A DNA stretch of 60,217 bases. Origin: an uncultured Clostridia bacterium (GTDB lineage Bacteria > Bacillota > Clostridia > UBA1381). The position numbers and the translations under genes were made by a program. Location: contig CANQKM010000013.1 of NCBI GenBank assembly GCA_947624485.1, positions 1 through 60,217 on the forward strand. The letters run 5' to 3'. Shown piece after piece: positions 8,315 through 17,172 of this stretch (positions within the stretch are counted from its first letter, which is position 1; each line of letters starts with the position of its first letter). The notes under the pieces are model-generated. The model searched no databases and was not told the origin of the DNA. It was given only the letters and a program-made list of their open reading frames with translations.

Positions 8315-9044
8315 AAACGTGAAGATACACGTTTCGCACCTCAAAAAGAACTTCGGCAAGCTCGAGGTCTTAAAGGATATTTCGACCGACGTTTACGAGG
8401 GCGAGGTCGTTGTTATAATCGGTCCGTCGGGCAGCGGCAAATCGACGTTTCTGCGCTGCTTGAACCGCCTCGAGGACATCACGGACGGCGAGGTTATAAT
8501 AGACGGAAACAAAATTACCGATAAAAAAGTGGACATAAACAAGGTGCGCGAGAACGTCGGAATGGTGTTCCAGCACTTTAATCTGTTTAATAATCTGAGC
8601 GTGCTTAAAAATCTGACGCTCGCGCCGGTGGACTTGAAAAAGGCGACGAAGGAGGAAGCCAAGGAGCAGGCTGTTCATATGCTTGAAAAGGTGGGACTGT
8701 CGGACAAGGTTTCCGCGTACCCGAGCCAGCTTTCGGGCGGTCAGAAGCAGCGTGTGGCGATTGCGCGCGCGCTCTGCATGAACCCCGACATAATGCTTTT
8801 TGACGAGCCTACGTCCGCGCTCGATCCCGAAATGGTAGGGGAGGTATTGAACGTTATAAAGCAGCTCGCGGCAGACGGCATGACGATGGTAATCGTAACG
8901 CACGAGATAGGCTTCGCGAGAGAGGTAGCCGACAGAGTAATATTCATGGACGGCGGCTACATAGTTGAGGAAGGAACGCCCGAGGAGGTAATCAAAAACC
9001 CGAGAGAGCCGAGAACGATCGACTTCCTCAACAAGGTGCTGTAA
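8298..9044 (+). CDS. Polar amino-acid ABC transporter, ATP-binding protein
   Basis: The 248-residue ATPase is complete: Walker [10 protein letters not shown] at 42-50, Q-loop FQHFNLF near 91-97, signature LSGGQ at 145-149, Walker B IMLFDEP at 165-171 and switch His in VIVTHE. It is of the GlnQ/HisP type and powers uptake with the preceding permease and lipoprotein. A terminator follows the stop codon. Confidence 0.92.
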   Translation: MTVKSKNVKIHVSHLKKNFGKLEVLKDISTDVYEGEVVVIIGPSGSGKSTFLRCLNRLEDITDGEVIIDGNKITDKKVDINKVRENVGMVFQHFNLFNNLSVLKNLTLAPVDLKKATKEEAKEQAVHMLEKVGLSDKVSAYPSQLSGGQKQRVAIARALCMNPDIMLFDEPTSALDPEMVGEVLNVIKQLAADGMTMVIVTHEIGFAREVADRVIFMDGGYIVEEGTPEEVIKNPREPRTIDFLNKVL

Positions 9045-9050
9045 CAAAAA

Positions 9051-9083
9051 ACGGGGCGCTTCGGCGCTCCGTAAGCTTTTTTT
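9051..9083 (+). terminator. Terminator of the amino-acid ABC operon
   Basis: A 9-bp stem (one G-T pair) with TTCG loop at 9051-9072 is followed by a T7 run. Confidence 0.85.
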
Positions 9084-9109
9084 ATTGCGTATAAGGGAGA
9101 GGATAGACC

Positions 9110-9994
9110 ATGAAAAAACGCGCATTACAAGGGAACCTTATACTTATGCTGACCGCGGTGATATGGGGCGTGTCGTTCGTGTCGCAGCGCGTCGGCATGG
9201 AATACATAAAGCCGAACACGTTTAACGGCATACGCACGATACTCGGCGCGCTTATTTTGGTGCCGTTCGTGCTGTTCCGCGACAGGACGGGGAAGAGCCG
9301 ACCGTGCGACACGAAAAAGCTTGTAATCGGCGGCGTTGTATGCGGCGCGCTTCTGTGCGCCGCAGGCACGCTTCAAACGTGGGGAATGGTGTACACGACC
9401 TCCGGCAAAAGCGGCTTTATAACGGCGATGTATATGGTTTTTGTGCCGATTATCGGACTTTTCGCGGGCAAAAAAATACGCGCCGTCACTGTTTTGGGCG
9501 TCGCGCTCGCAGTTGCGGGAACGTATATGCTGTCAGTCGGCGGCACGGATTTCGTGATAAATAAGGGCGACGTTATAACGCTCGCGTGCGCGTTCATTTT
9601 CGCATTCCATATTATGGCGATAGACCGCCTTTCGAGCGAGGTCGACTGCGTAAAGCTCGCGTGCCTGCAGTTTTTTGTGTGCGGCACGATAAATATAATA
9701 CTGATGCTCCTGTTTGAACACCCCGACTGGGAGCTTGTGCGCTCGTGCGCCGTGCCGATTATATATTCGGGTGTTATGAGCTGCGGCGTGGCGTACACGC
9801 TGCAGATTGTCGGTCAGCAGTACGCCGAGCCGACGACCGCCTCGATAATATTGAGCCTCGAATCCGTTTTCGCCGCACTCGCGGGCTGGGCGATTCTTCA
9901 TGAAATGCTCACGCTCGGCGAATTGCTCGGCTGCGCGCTTATGTTCGCCGCGATTATTATCGTGCAGCTTCCGGCGAGAAATAAAATCAGTTAA
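9110..9994 (+). CDS. EamA/DMT-family transporter
   Basis: The 294-residue protein has ten predicted membrane helices in two EamA repeats, each beginning with a helix of the type NLILMLTAVIWGVSFVSQ or GDVITLACAFIFAFHIMAID. C-terminal SLESVFAALAGWAILHE is the family's most conserved block. EamA proteins export metabolites or drugs, often amino acids. The gene stands alone after the ABC operon terminator, with GGGAGAGG before the start. Substrate unknown. Confidence 0.85.
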   Translation: MKKRALQGNLILMLTAVIWGVSFVSQRVGMEYIKPNTFNGIRTILGALILVPFVLFRDRTGKSRPCDTKKLVIGGVVCGALLCAAGTLQTWGMVYTTSGKSGFITAMYMVFVPIIGLFAGKKIRAVTVLGVALAVAGTYMLSVGGTDFVINKGDVITLACAFIFAFHIMAIDRLSSEVDCVKLACLQFFVCGTINIILMLLFEHPDWELVRSCAVPIIYSGVMSCGVAYTLQIVGQQYAEPTTASIILSLESVFAALAGWAILHEMLTLGELLGCALMFAAIIIVQLPARNKIS

Positions 9995-10025
9995 AACACA
10001 AGCTTTAACTGATTGGCAGAATTTG

Positions 10026-10466
10026 TTAAGTATCGATGCGCACCATATCAACAAGGGTGCGGTTCCGATATGTTAAGTCCTTTCGTACGGTAAAACCCAG
10101 CGCTTCCCAGAAAGCATTTCCGCTCTCGTTATGGGAAAAAACGACCAAATTGACTTTTGTAATGTTCTGACCTTTCAATGCGTTCAGCGCGGCTTCAACC
10201 AGTTGCTTGCCAACGCCTTTGCGCCGATATGCCGAAGATACCGCGGTGTGACTGATGTAACCCCGGCGGCCGTCATGACCGGCGAGAATTGCGCCTATGA
10301 TACAGTCCTGCTCCACAGCGACAAAACATGTTTCCGGATTTCGGGCAAGATACCTCTCAATGCCCTCCCGTGAATCGTCTATATTGTTTAATCCCATTCC
10401 GGCACAGGACAGCCATAACGCATAAACGCTGTCATAGTCATTAAGCTGCATATTCCTTATTTCCAT
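10026..10466 (-). CDS. GNAT-family N-acetyltransferase
   Basis: The 146-residue protein has the GNAT core: LNDYDSVYALWLSC near the start, VAVEQDCIIGAILAGHDGRRGYI (strands 2-4), the acetyl-CoA loop SSAYRRKGVGKQLVEAAL (about 77-94), and FSHNESGNAFWEALGFTVR. It resembles RimI/MshD-like members. The start has GGAGGA at good spacing. The acceptor is unknown. It is cargo of the dpaA element. Confidence 0.85.
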   Translation of the reverse strand: MEIRNMQLNDYDSVYALWLSCAGMGLNNIDDSREGIERYLARNPETCFVAVEQDCIIGAILAGHDGRRGYISHTAVSSAYRRKGVGKQLVEAALNALKGQNITKVNLVVFSHNESGNAFWEALGFTVRKDLTYRNRTLVDMVRIDT

Positions 10467-10511
10467 AGTCAGTCCTCCTAAAGCTCCCGATTTGCCGTCT
10501 TAATTTCAGAT

Positions 10512-11171
10512 TCACTTTGCCAGCAAATAACTTTCATCCACCCTGCTGCATATTTCATCCACTGAAACCGTGCCGTCCAAAATGATTGTGTACCAATGTT
10601 TCTTATTCATGTGCCAACCGGGGAAGAAATGAGCGTTATCAACGAGATTTTCTATTACTTCCGGTGCGGCGCGTAGGTCGATAATCTCCACAATCTCATC
10701 AGATGGGATGCCGAGTTTGCGACGGGAAACAGTCAATAATGCGCCATACCATTTTTTATTGTCCTTCCGGCGCCAAACAGCATTATCGGGAAATTTATCC
10801 CACAAGTATTCAAGCTCATCCCCGTATTTTTCGCGGACATAGGCAATGAGCGCAACGGACTGCTCCGCTTTGAAGACCGCCGTTTCATAACAGCAATCGG
10901 CAATATCCTGCAAGATATTTGCTACAGCCGTTCTGACCTCGCCGACAAATGTTCCGACTGCTTCTGTTTTGTAAAGACCGTACTCCTCGCCTGTGGCAAT
11001 TTCCGTCAGTGTAGTATCCGGCACAGAATTTTTACCGATAGTGATCTCCAAGCGAAATTCATCGTTTAATATATCCGTATCGTATTTACGATGGTTTCGG
11101 ATTTTCCGAAAGCCATAGGCATCCAGCTTTTCGGGAACAGCCTTTTTTCGCAGGAAAATATCTTCAAACAT
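10512..11171 (-). CDS. MmcQ/YjbR-family protein with N-terminal extension
   Basis: The 219-residue product has a C-terminal MmcQ/YjbR domain (about 120-219): YLWDKFPDNAVWRRKDNKKW, GFNKKHW-like HMNKKHWYTIILDG and VDESYLL. This fold resembles a DNA-binding CyaY-like domain; its role is unknown. The N-terminal 115 residues (FEDIFLRKKAVPEKLDAYGF) form a second segment found in the longer members. The ATG at 11171 after GGAGGTGA is preferred to one nine codons upstream. Confidence 0.75.
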   Translation of the reverse strand: MFEDIFLRKKAVPEKLDAYGFRKIRNHRKYDTDILNDEFRLEITIGKNSVPDTTLTEIATGEEYGLYKTEAVGTFVGEVRTAVANILQDIADCCYETAVFKAEQSVALIAYVREKYGDELEYLWDKFPDNAVWRRKDNKKWYGALLTVSRRKLGIPSDEIVEIIDLRAAPEVIENLVDNAHFFPGWHMNKKHWYTIILDGTVSVDEICSRVDESYLLAK

Positions 11172-11240
11172 GGTATTGTCACCTCCGTAAAATCCCAATT
11201 TGCCGTCTTCGTTGTATCTCTAATAAGAGGAAATTTGTAC

Positions 11241-12025
11241 TTATATCTTTTTTAATTCTGCAATAGCAGCATAATGCAAAACATCGAATTCATCAGGTGC
11301 AATTTCAGATAACAGTTTAATATGCTCCTGTTCCCACTTTTTAATTTCTTCTTCCGTCAGAGAAGCCCCAACACCTCGACACGCTTTCATTCTGCCGTTC
11401 CAGCTTTCCCGTGTAAAATGTACTTTTAAAGGATATTCCTCGTGATAGATAAGTTCAAATTTTTCATTATAACATTCGGGGATAAATATCGGGTGAATTG
11501 TTTCCCCTGCGCCGCTCCAACCGGGGCTGTATTTTAACACAAGCGCCTCGCTTGCGTTTGCAATTCTATCTTCAAAAGGCAACCATGCCATGTATAACAC
11601 AAGAATTTTTCCATTAGGTTTAAGCATACGGTAAATTTTAGGCATAATCTGTTCATGATTAAAATACCAAAAACATTGGCAAGCAGTAATGACATCAAAT
11701 GAATTGTCGGGGAATTGCAATCTTCCGCCGACATTGTATAATAGTCAATATTCATACCTTTAGAGAGAATGACAGCCTGTTCAATCTGATTTTCGGAAAT
11801 ATCCGTTCCGATCCATTTCGCACCATACCGATACATATTTCTCGGCAGCACACCCGTTCCCGTGCCAATATCAAGAACGGTCTGACCATCAACGCAGAGC
11901 TTACGTTTTATGATTTTGTTGTAAAATTCTTGCGGGTAAATATCACGAAATTTGGCATAATCAAGTGATGTTTTACCCCAGTCAAACGCTTTTCCGCCGT
12001 CTATATTTTTGTTTACGATATTCAT
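11241..12025 (-). pseudogene. SAM-dependent methyltransferase, broken by a one-base frameshift
   Basis: Two overlapping frames together make a class I methyltransferase. The first (from ATG 12025, RBS GGGAG) has VLDIGTGTGVLPRNM (SAM motif I), IGTDISENQIEQA (motif II) and ends normally at MSAEDCN. The second starts near 11720 with FPDNSFDVITACQCFWYF (motif IV) and runs to 11241. Restoring one T in GATTG at about 11722 (GATTTG) gives AEDLQFPDNSFDV, joining both. The rest is intact, so the loss is recent, or a sequencing error. Homologues are UbiE/Coq5-like small-molecule methyltransferases. Confidence 0.8.
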
Positions 12026-12176
12026 GGCAATCTCCCGCAAAGTACGTTTTTCGCTCGAATGATTATACCATACTCACCGCAAAAAATCAATACGGCGGTG
12101 ATTTTTACACTTGCCGTTTAGTTATGGGTTGCAGACGTCTGCCATGAGCGTCATTGTATTGACGCGCATCCTAAAA

Positions 12177-13604
12177 TCATAATCTTTTTAGTTCAAACCA
12201 AAACGTGCTGCCCTTGCCTTCCTCGCTTTGCACCCCGAAACGCGCGCCGTGGGCGGTCAGTATCTCCTTTACTATAGACAGTCCCAATCCGTTCGCGCCG
12301 CGCTTTTTCGACGTGAAATATTTATCCCAGATATGCGGCAGATCCTCGGCGCTTATGCCGCTGCCGTTGTCGCGTATCTCTGTTCGGACAGATCCGTCGT
12401 TTTCAGCGACCGAAACGTAAACGCGCTTATCGTCTCCGACATGGGCGACCGCGTTTGAAATGAGGTTATAGAGCACCTGCTCCAGTCTGCGCGCGTCCGC
12501 CGTGACATATTTTTGCGGCTCGATTCCCGTAATTATTTCAATGCCGTCCGATTTGCATATTTGAGAAAATTGTTCCGCCGTTTTTTGTGCGAGAGCGCTT
12601 AGATCCACGCGCTCAAATTCAAACGACACCGCGCCCGACTGGAGCTTGGAATAATCGAGAATATCGTTTACCAACAGCGAAAGCCTGTCCGATTCGCGGA
12701 TAATAATTTCCGCGTCATTTCCGGTGTCCGCGCTTCCGTCAAGATCGCGTATAAGCTCCGCATAGCCCTTTATCATCGTGAGCGGAGTGCGCAAATCGTG
12801 CGATACGTTTGCAAGTAAATCGCGGCGCAGCTTGTCGGTCTCGGCGATTTTTTCCGCCGCGTATTCGAGAGATGAGGCAAGCTCGTCGGTTTCGGAGCAA
12901 AAGCCCTTATTGAATTTCAAGTCAAAATCGCCGTTCGCCATTTTGAGCGACTGCTCGGAAAGCTCCGAGACGGGCTTTGAAAACCGCTTTGCTATCCATA
13001 CCGCTATGAAAAGTCCTATCAAAAGCGCGAGAAACGTGACGGCGCAAAGCTGCACGCGCAGTATCGCGACAGCCGATCCGACCGCGCCGAGCGATGTGTT
13101 CATATACAAAATATTTCCGTCCGAAAGACGCCGACCGTAAACGAGCGTGCCGCCGTCGGGGCGGTCGATTGTATAGCATACGCTGTCCTCCGCGCCCAAT
13201 CTTTCAATAAAATCGCCGTAATGCTCGGGCAGACGGCGGTATTCCTGCTCCTGCCAATTCTGTGTTTCATTCGCGCGGTACGGATTTTGTCCGCCGCCGT
13301 GTTCGTGCGCGTCGGGTCTGTATGACGGACTGTATTCGTCGGCGCTGTATATAATGCTTCCGTTTGCGTCGGTGAGCAATATCAATATGGAATTGTCCGC
13401 GGCGAGAGTGTCTATCGCGTATTCGGTATTTTCGGCGCGGTAAATTTCATCGGCGATCTTGCTTATCTGATGCTTCTGCATGGAATTGTACAAGCTCTGC
13501 AAAAACACCGTTTGCAGCAGCCACAAAACGGCGAGAATTACCGCCGCGAACGCGGTAAAATATATCCACAGCTTAAAACCGATCGATTTAGTGTTGAGCT
13601 TCAA
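12177..13604 (-). CDS. Sensor histidine kinase (two-component system)
   Basis: The 475-residue membrane kinase has a transmembrane helix at about 10-33, an extracellular sensor loop to about 175 and a second helix at about 178-203. Then come HAMP (to about 253), HisKA with LLANVSHDLRTPLTM (phospho-His near 269), N box RRLEQVLYNLISNAVAHV, G1 DNGSGIS and G2 GANGLGLSIV. Its gene overlaps the end of the response-regulator gene by 17 bases. The His/Pro/Tyr-rich sensor loop (SPSYRPDAHEHGGG) could bind metal, but this is a guess. Confidence 0.9.
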   Translation of the reverse strand: MKLNTKSIGFKLWIYFTAFAAVILAVLWLLQTVFLQSLYNSMQKHQISKIADEIYRAENTEYAIDTLAADNSILILLTDANGSIIYSADEYSPSYRPDAHEHGGGQNPYRANETQNWQEQEYRRLPEHYGDFIERLGAEDSVCYTIDRPDGGTLVYGRRLSDGNILYMNTSLGAVGSAVAILRVQLCAVTFLALLIGLFIAVWIAKRFSKPVSELSEQSLKMANGDFDLKFNKGFCSETDELASSLEYAAEKIAETDKLRRDLLANVSHDLRTPLTMIKGYAELIRDLDGSADTGNDAEIIIRESDRLSLLVNDILDYSKLQSGAVSFEFERVDLSALAQKTAEQFSQICKSDGIEIITGIEPQKYVTADARRLEQVLYNLISNAVAHVGDDKRVYVSVAENDGSVRTEIRDNGSGISAEDLPHIWDKYFTSKKRGANGLGLSIVKEILTAHGARFGVQSEEGKGSTFWFELKRL

Positions 13605-14271
13605 ATTTATATCCCACCCCTCTTACGGTGACAATGTAATCGCGGCAGTCGCCCAAATGCGCGCGGAGCTGCTTTATCTGCCAATCCACCGTTCTGTCCG
13701 TCGAATAATAATCATAGCCCCAAACCGCGTCCATGATACGGTCGCGCGTCAGTACAACGCCTTCGTTTTTCATAAGATACAAAAGCAAATCGTACTCCTT
13801 CGCCGTGAGTTCCGTTTTTTCACCGTTTATATACACGATTCTGCCGAGCGTGTCAATTTCGATATTACCCGCTTTGATTTTATCCGATTTATCCGTTTTT
13901 TCAAAAGCGCCGCTGTGACGGGCGGTTACTACCTTAACCCGCGCCATCAGCTCGCGCGGCGAAAACGGCTTTACGACATAATCGTCCGCGCCCGTTTCAA
14001 AGCCGAACAGCTTGTCGTATTCCTCGCCGCGCGCCGAGAGCATTATAACGGGGATGTCCTTCACCGCGCGTATCTCCTTGCAAGCGGAAAAGCCGTCAAG
14101 CTCGGGCATCATCGCGTCCATGATGATAACGTCAAAATCGGCTTCACGGCACATAGAGACAGCCTCCATACCGTTTCCGGCTTCGGCTGTCTCGTATCCC
14201 TCGCGCTCGGCATAGCGCCGCACAAGAGCGCGTATATCCGGCTCATCGTCAACTATAAGTATTTTCGCCAT
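13588..14271 (-). CDS. OmpR-family response regulator
   Basis: The 227-residue protein has a receiver domain (acidic pair D8-D9, phospho-acceptor D52 in IIMDAMMPELDG, signalling Lys in VVKPFSPREL) and a winged-helix output domain (LTAKEYDLLLYLMKNEGVVLTRDRI, about 150-226). It is encoded with the downstream histidine kinase. The ATG at 14271 follows AAAGGAG at good distance. Likely targets are the nearby secreted-protein and MATE genes on the same strand; this is inferred from position only. Confidence 0.92.
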   Translation of the reverse strand: MAKILIVDDEPDIRALVRRYAEREGYETAEAGNGMEAVSMCREADFDVIIMDAMMPELDGFSACKEIRAVKDIPVIMLSARGEEYDKLFGFETGADDYVVKPFSPRELMARVKVVTARHSGAFEKTDKSDKIKAGNIEIDTLGRIVYINGEKTELTAKEYDLLLYLMKNEGVVLTRDRIMDAVWGYDYYSTDRTVDWQIKQLRAHLGDCRDYIVTVRGVGYKFEAQH

Positions 14272-14352
14272 CGTCACCGCTCCTTTCGGGGGTATTGTAT
14301 CATAAAGCGGCGGGATTTGCAATGTGTGGGATGAATTATGATTTAACTACGT

Positions 14353-14468
14353 GAGGCCCCCTTGTCAAAGGGGGCTGTCGGCGGAGCCGACTGGGGGATT
14401 CCTTTTTAATTTCCATTATGAATCCCTCCACCGCCTTCGGCGGTCCCCCTCCCTTTAACAAGGGAGGC
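14353..14468. repeat. Palindromic intergenic repeat, type 1
   Basis: The repeat is a 116-bp composite palindrome: CCCCCTTG/CAAAGGGGG, GTCGGCGGAGCCGAC, GGGGATTC paired with GAATCCC, ACCGCCTTCGGCGGT and CCTCCCTTT/AAGGGAGG. Close copies lie at 57506-57623 and, inverted, at 59621-59736. Such repeats occur in many gut clostridial genomes. It lies between the response-regulator gene and the secreted helical protein gene. Confidence 0.85.
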
Positions 14469-14491
14469 TAACGGCGAGCGGCACACATCGT

Positions 14492-14604
14492 GAGCCTCTC
14501 CTTGAGGAGAGGTGTCGTCGCGAAGCGATGACGGAGAGGTGGCAATGTGTTTTTTAGAACCACCTCTCAGTCGCCTCCGGCGACAGCTCCCCTCAAGGGG
14601 AGCC
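14492..14604. repeat. Palindromic intergenic repeat, type 2
   Basis: A second composite palindrome directly follows type 1. Outer arms CCTCTCCTTGAGGAGAGG and GCTCCCCTCAAGGGGAGC flank inner hairpins around TCGTCGCGAAGCGATGA and GTCGCCTCCGGCGAC. GGAGAGGTGG near the middle pairs with CCACCTCTC. With type 1 it fills almost all of the 387-base gap 14272-14658, which holds no gene. Confidence 0.8.
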
Positions 14605-14658
14605 TTACGTAGGGGACGGCGCCCCCGACGTTCCGCATTTACGCCGCTAAATCATAAT

Positions 14659-15168
14659 TTACGCTTCCGCCTTATAATTCTTTATTGCTTCCGCCTGTTC
14701 CTCCGTTATAACACCGGCTTCAACAAGCTCGTCAACTCCGTCTTTGCGCTCCGCTTTTCTTTCCTCAAACGCCGCATGACGTTCCTCCGGCGTCATATCC
14801 GCCGTATTTTCGTACATCGCGCTTATATCTTCGTGCTTTTTCGTCGCGTATTCGGATATCGCGTCGGCTGTCGCCTGGTCGATTATGCCCGCTTCAACGA
14901 GATCCTCGCTGTCGTAATGAGCTTTATCCGTACCGCCTCTGTGCGCTTTGCCCTTTCTGTAGCTGTAGTCCGCGCTTGCGGTATCGTCCTCTGCGTCAGT
15001 TTTCTGCGAATAAACAAACGTCTGCTCGCCGCCCGTGCCGTAGTGGTTCGCCTTACCCTTCATATAGCCGTAATCTGCCGTTTCCTCCGCCGCAAATACC
15101 GTACCCATTGCCGCGATTATTGCCGCAGCCGATACAGCCGCGCATATTTTTTTGATTTTGCCGTTCAT
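14659..15168 (-). CDS. Secreted helical protein with two repeats, function unknown
   Basis: The 169-residue protein has a signal peptide (MNGKIKKICAAVSAAAIIAA, cleavage near VFA-AEE). A Gly/Tyr/His-rich stretch follows, with DYGYMKGKANHYG and DYSYRKGKAHRGG repeats. Then two copies of a short helical unit appear: LVEAGIIDQATADAISEY and LVEAGVITEEQAEAIKNY. The helical units with a Pro-Glu-Glu-Arg segment between them (MTPEERHAAFEERKAE) recall Spy/CpxP-like envelope proteins or DUF2680-type proteins. It is encoded upstream of, and on the same strand as, the response regulator and kinase, so it may be regulated by them or act as their sensor accessory. Confidence 0.65.
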   Translation of the reverse strand: MNGKIKKICAAVSAAAIIAAMGTVFAAEETADYGYMKGKANHYGTGGEQTFVYSQKTDAEDDTASADYSYRKGKAHRGGTDKAHYDSEDLVEAGIIDQATADAISEYATKKHEDISAMYENTADMTPEERHAAFEERKAERKDGVDELVEAGVITEEQAEAIKNYKAEA

Positions 15169-15247
15169 ATTTAACAGCTCCTTTCGATAATTTTGCAATC
15201 TTTTTGATTACGGCTTTATTATACGGCGCGATTGTGTGGGGAATATG

Positions 15248-16633
15248 TTATGAATGTGGAATGTTTGTGGAATTTGCGCGCTGCGCGAACGTCCGTTTCG
15301 CGTAATACCGATATGTGACAAGCGACAGCGCGACGGTCAGCACATCAGCCGTAACCTGCGACCAGACGATACCGTACATTCCGACAAGGCGGTTCAGTAA
15401 AAACAGCATCGGAATGTTGAACACCGCCCAGCGCGTCACGCCGAGGAACATCGCGTAACCGCCCTTGCCGAAGCCGTTAAACAGGTACACGTGGAAGAAG
15501 CTCAAAAACATAAGCGGTGTGGCAAGCACGCGCACGCGAAGGAAATCCGTGCCGAGCGCGACGGTCTGCGCGTCGTTTATAAACACGTTCATAATCGGCG
15601 CGGCGAAAATCTCGTACAAGGCTATGCTCACAGCCGCGCAGACAAGTCCGAGCTTCAGCGAGTAGTTTTTCGTTTCATTCATGCGTTTGTAGTTTTTCGC
15701 GGAGAAGTTGTACGCGATAATCGGCATCATACCCTGACAAATGCCTATTCCGACATTCAGCGGCAGCCGTTCCGCCTTTAACACGATACCTATCGCCGCG
15801 AGAGCTATATCGTTATAGCCCGACATCAGGCGGTCGATTACAACGTAGTCCAAATCAAACAGCAGCGTCGCTATCGACGACGGCAGTCCCACGCCGAAAA
15901 TCCCTAAAAGGCTTTTCTTCGAGGGAAGCTTAAACGGCGGCGAAACGCGCAGAACATCGTTTTTCATGCGCGCCGTCACAACTATAAAATACGCGCAGGC
16001 GATACAGTTGGACAGACACGTAGCCATGCCCGCGCCCATGATCTCCATGCCGTCTGGCAGCAGAACGAACATAAACAGCGGATCGAGTGCGATATTGATA
16101 ATGCCGCCCATCGTTATGCCGAACCCCGCGCGGCGCGACTCGCCCACGCTTCTTATCAGCGTCGCGAGCGTGTTTGACAGTACCGTCGGTACGCCGCCGC
16201 ACACGATAACGAAAAACGCGTAGCCGCTCGCGTACTTGTATGTATCGCTGCCCGCGCCGATCGCGTTCATCAGCGGACGCATAAATATAAGCGTCACAAG
16301 CGAGAACACCGCCGACAGACAGATACCGAGGTACACGCTGAAGCTGTATACCTTCCTCGCCTCATCGGGACGCTTCTCGCCGAGCAGACGCGATATCAGC
16401 GCGCCGCCTCCCACTCCCGCGAGTCCCGACAGCGACAGCGTTATGTTGAATATCGGCAGAATGAGCGACGCGCCCGCGACCATGTACGGGTTATTCGTGC
16501 GCCCTATGAAAAACGTGTCCGCGATATTGTAGATAAGCACGATAAGCTGGCTTATGACCGTCGGCACAGCCATAGTCCTTACGGCTTTCGCCACCGGCAT
16601 ATTTTCAAAAATATCCGTATTTTGATTGTTCAT
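15248..16633 (-). CDS. MATE-family efflux transporter
   Basis: The 461-residue protein has twelve predicted membrane helices and MATE hallmarks: MAVPTVISQLIVLIYNIADTFFIG near the start, AGVGGGALISRLLGE (about 75-89) and GIVWSQVTADVLTVALSL near the end. It expels cationic drugs or metabolites using a Na+ or H+ gradient. The ATG at 16633 with GAGGGG upstream is preferred to a longer frame. It is the rightmost gene of the dpaA element, about 100 bases from attR. Confidence 0.9.
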   Translation of the reverse strand: MNNQNTDIFENMPVAKAVRTMAVPTVISQLIVLIYNIADTFFIGRTNNPYMVAGASLILPIFNITLSLSGLAGVGGGALISRLLGEKRPDEARKVYSFSVYLGICLSAVFSLVTLIFMRPLMNAIGAGSDTYKYASGYAFFVIVCGGVPTVLSNTLATLIRSVGESRRAGFGITMGGIINIALDPLFMFVLLPDGMEIMGAGMATCLSNCIACAYFIVVTARMKNDVLRVSPPFKLPSKKSLLGIFGVGLPSSIATLLFDLDYVVIDRLMSGYNDIALAAIGIVLKAERLPLNVGIGICQGMMPIIAYNFSAKNYKRMNETKNYSLKLGLVCAAVSIALYEIFAAPIMNVFINDAQTVALGTDFLRVRVLATPLMFLSFFHVYLFNGFGKGGYAMFLGVTRWAVFNIPMLFLLNRLVGMYGIVWSQVTADVLTVALSLVTYRYYAKRTFAQRANSTNIPHS

Positions 16634-16724
16634 TGTATTCCCCTCAATGTAATATTGCCTAACTATTTTACTACAAATGACGAAATTTGTCCATACGCGT
16701 ATTTTACCTTTGCAATAAAATTCG

Positions 16725-16734
16725 CTGCACCTTT
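16725..16734 (+). repeat. Right inner arm of the predicted attP
   Basis: CTGCACCTTT here is the exact reverse complement of 4128-4137, three bases outside the right core copy. After excision the two arms would lie symmetrically, 26 bases apart, around the core. Confidence 0.75.
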
Positions 16735-16737
16735 GCA

Positions 16738-16755
16738 AACGCCGTACCTACCGCG
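16738..16755 (+). repeat. attR core (18-bp direct repeat)
   Basis: This is the right copy of AACGCCGTACCTACCGCG, identical to 4105-4122 and in the same dpaA codon phase (NAVPTA). Confidence 0.88.
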
Positions 16756-17114
16756 GAGGGTGCAATAGAAATAGCCATATCGGAAACGCCGGTAACGATA
16801 CACGGCAGCAAGTGCCTTGTAATGGGCTACGGTAAAATAGGAAAAATTCTGTCGAAGGACTTGTTCGGCATGGGTGCGCAGACGTACGCCATGGCAAGAA
16901 AACATGCCGACCTCGCGATGATAGAAGGTCACGGCTACGAGCCGCTTCCGTTTGCGTCGCTTAAAGAGCGCGTGGGTGATTTTGATATAATCTTTAACAC
17001 CGTTCCCGCTATGGTAATGGACGACGAGGTTTTGTCGCGCGTAAGAAAGGACGCGCTCGTGATAGACCTCGCCTCAAAACCCGGCGGGGTGGATTTTTAT
17101 TTGGATAAGGTTTT

Positions 17115-17172
17115 TGCAAAAGGGAAAACGCCCGTAAGGTGTGTGCCTTACGGACGTTGCTGTGCTTTTGCA
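17115..17172. repeat. 58-bp nested inverted repeat at the broken 3' end of dpaA
   Basis: Outer arms TGCAAAAG and CTTTTGCA enclose a 13-bp stem with one mismatch (17127-17139 with 17146-17158). It may be a terminator or the trace of a small mobile repeat. It coincides with the point where DpaA homology is lost. From 17185 to 17296 nothing else is recognisable. Confidence 0.6.

Larger units (their letters stand above)
4105..16755 (+). mobile_element. 12.6-kb serine-recombinase intervening element inside dpaA
   Basis: The element lies between two identical 18-bp copies of AACGCCGTACCTACCGCG and interrupts dpaA after codon 134. The unit to be removed is 12,633 bp. Gene order: ToxI/ToxN, a 40-aa basic protein, a large serine recombinase, an amino-acid ABC importer, an EamA transporter, then on the other strand GNAT, YjbR, a broken methyltransferase, a histidine kinase/response regulator pair, a secreted helical protein and a MATE pump. 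The inner ends carry CTGCACCTTT (16725-16734) and its exact complement (4128-4137), which become a symmetric 46-bp attP-like site after excision. The plan matches prophage-derived elements in sporulation genes (skin, spoVFB element), but no phage structural genes remain. Confidence 0.88.

Noticed and set aside
17115..17172. Integron attC-like site
   Set aside because: It has nested inverted arms, but no GTTRRRY core pair in the right positions and no integron integrase nearby.
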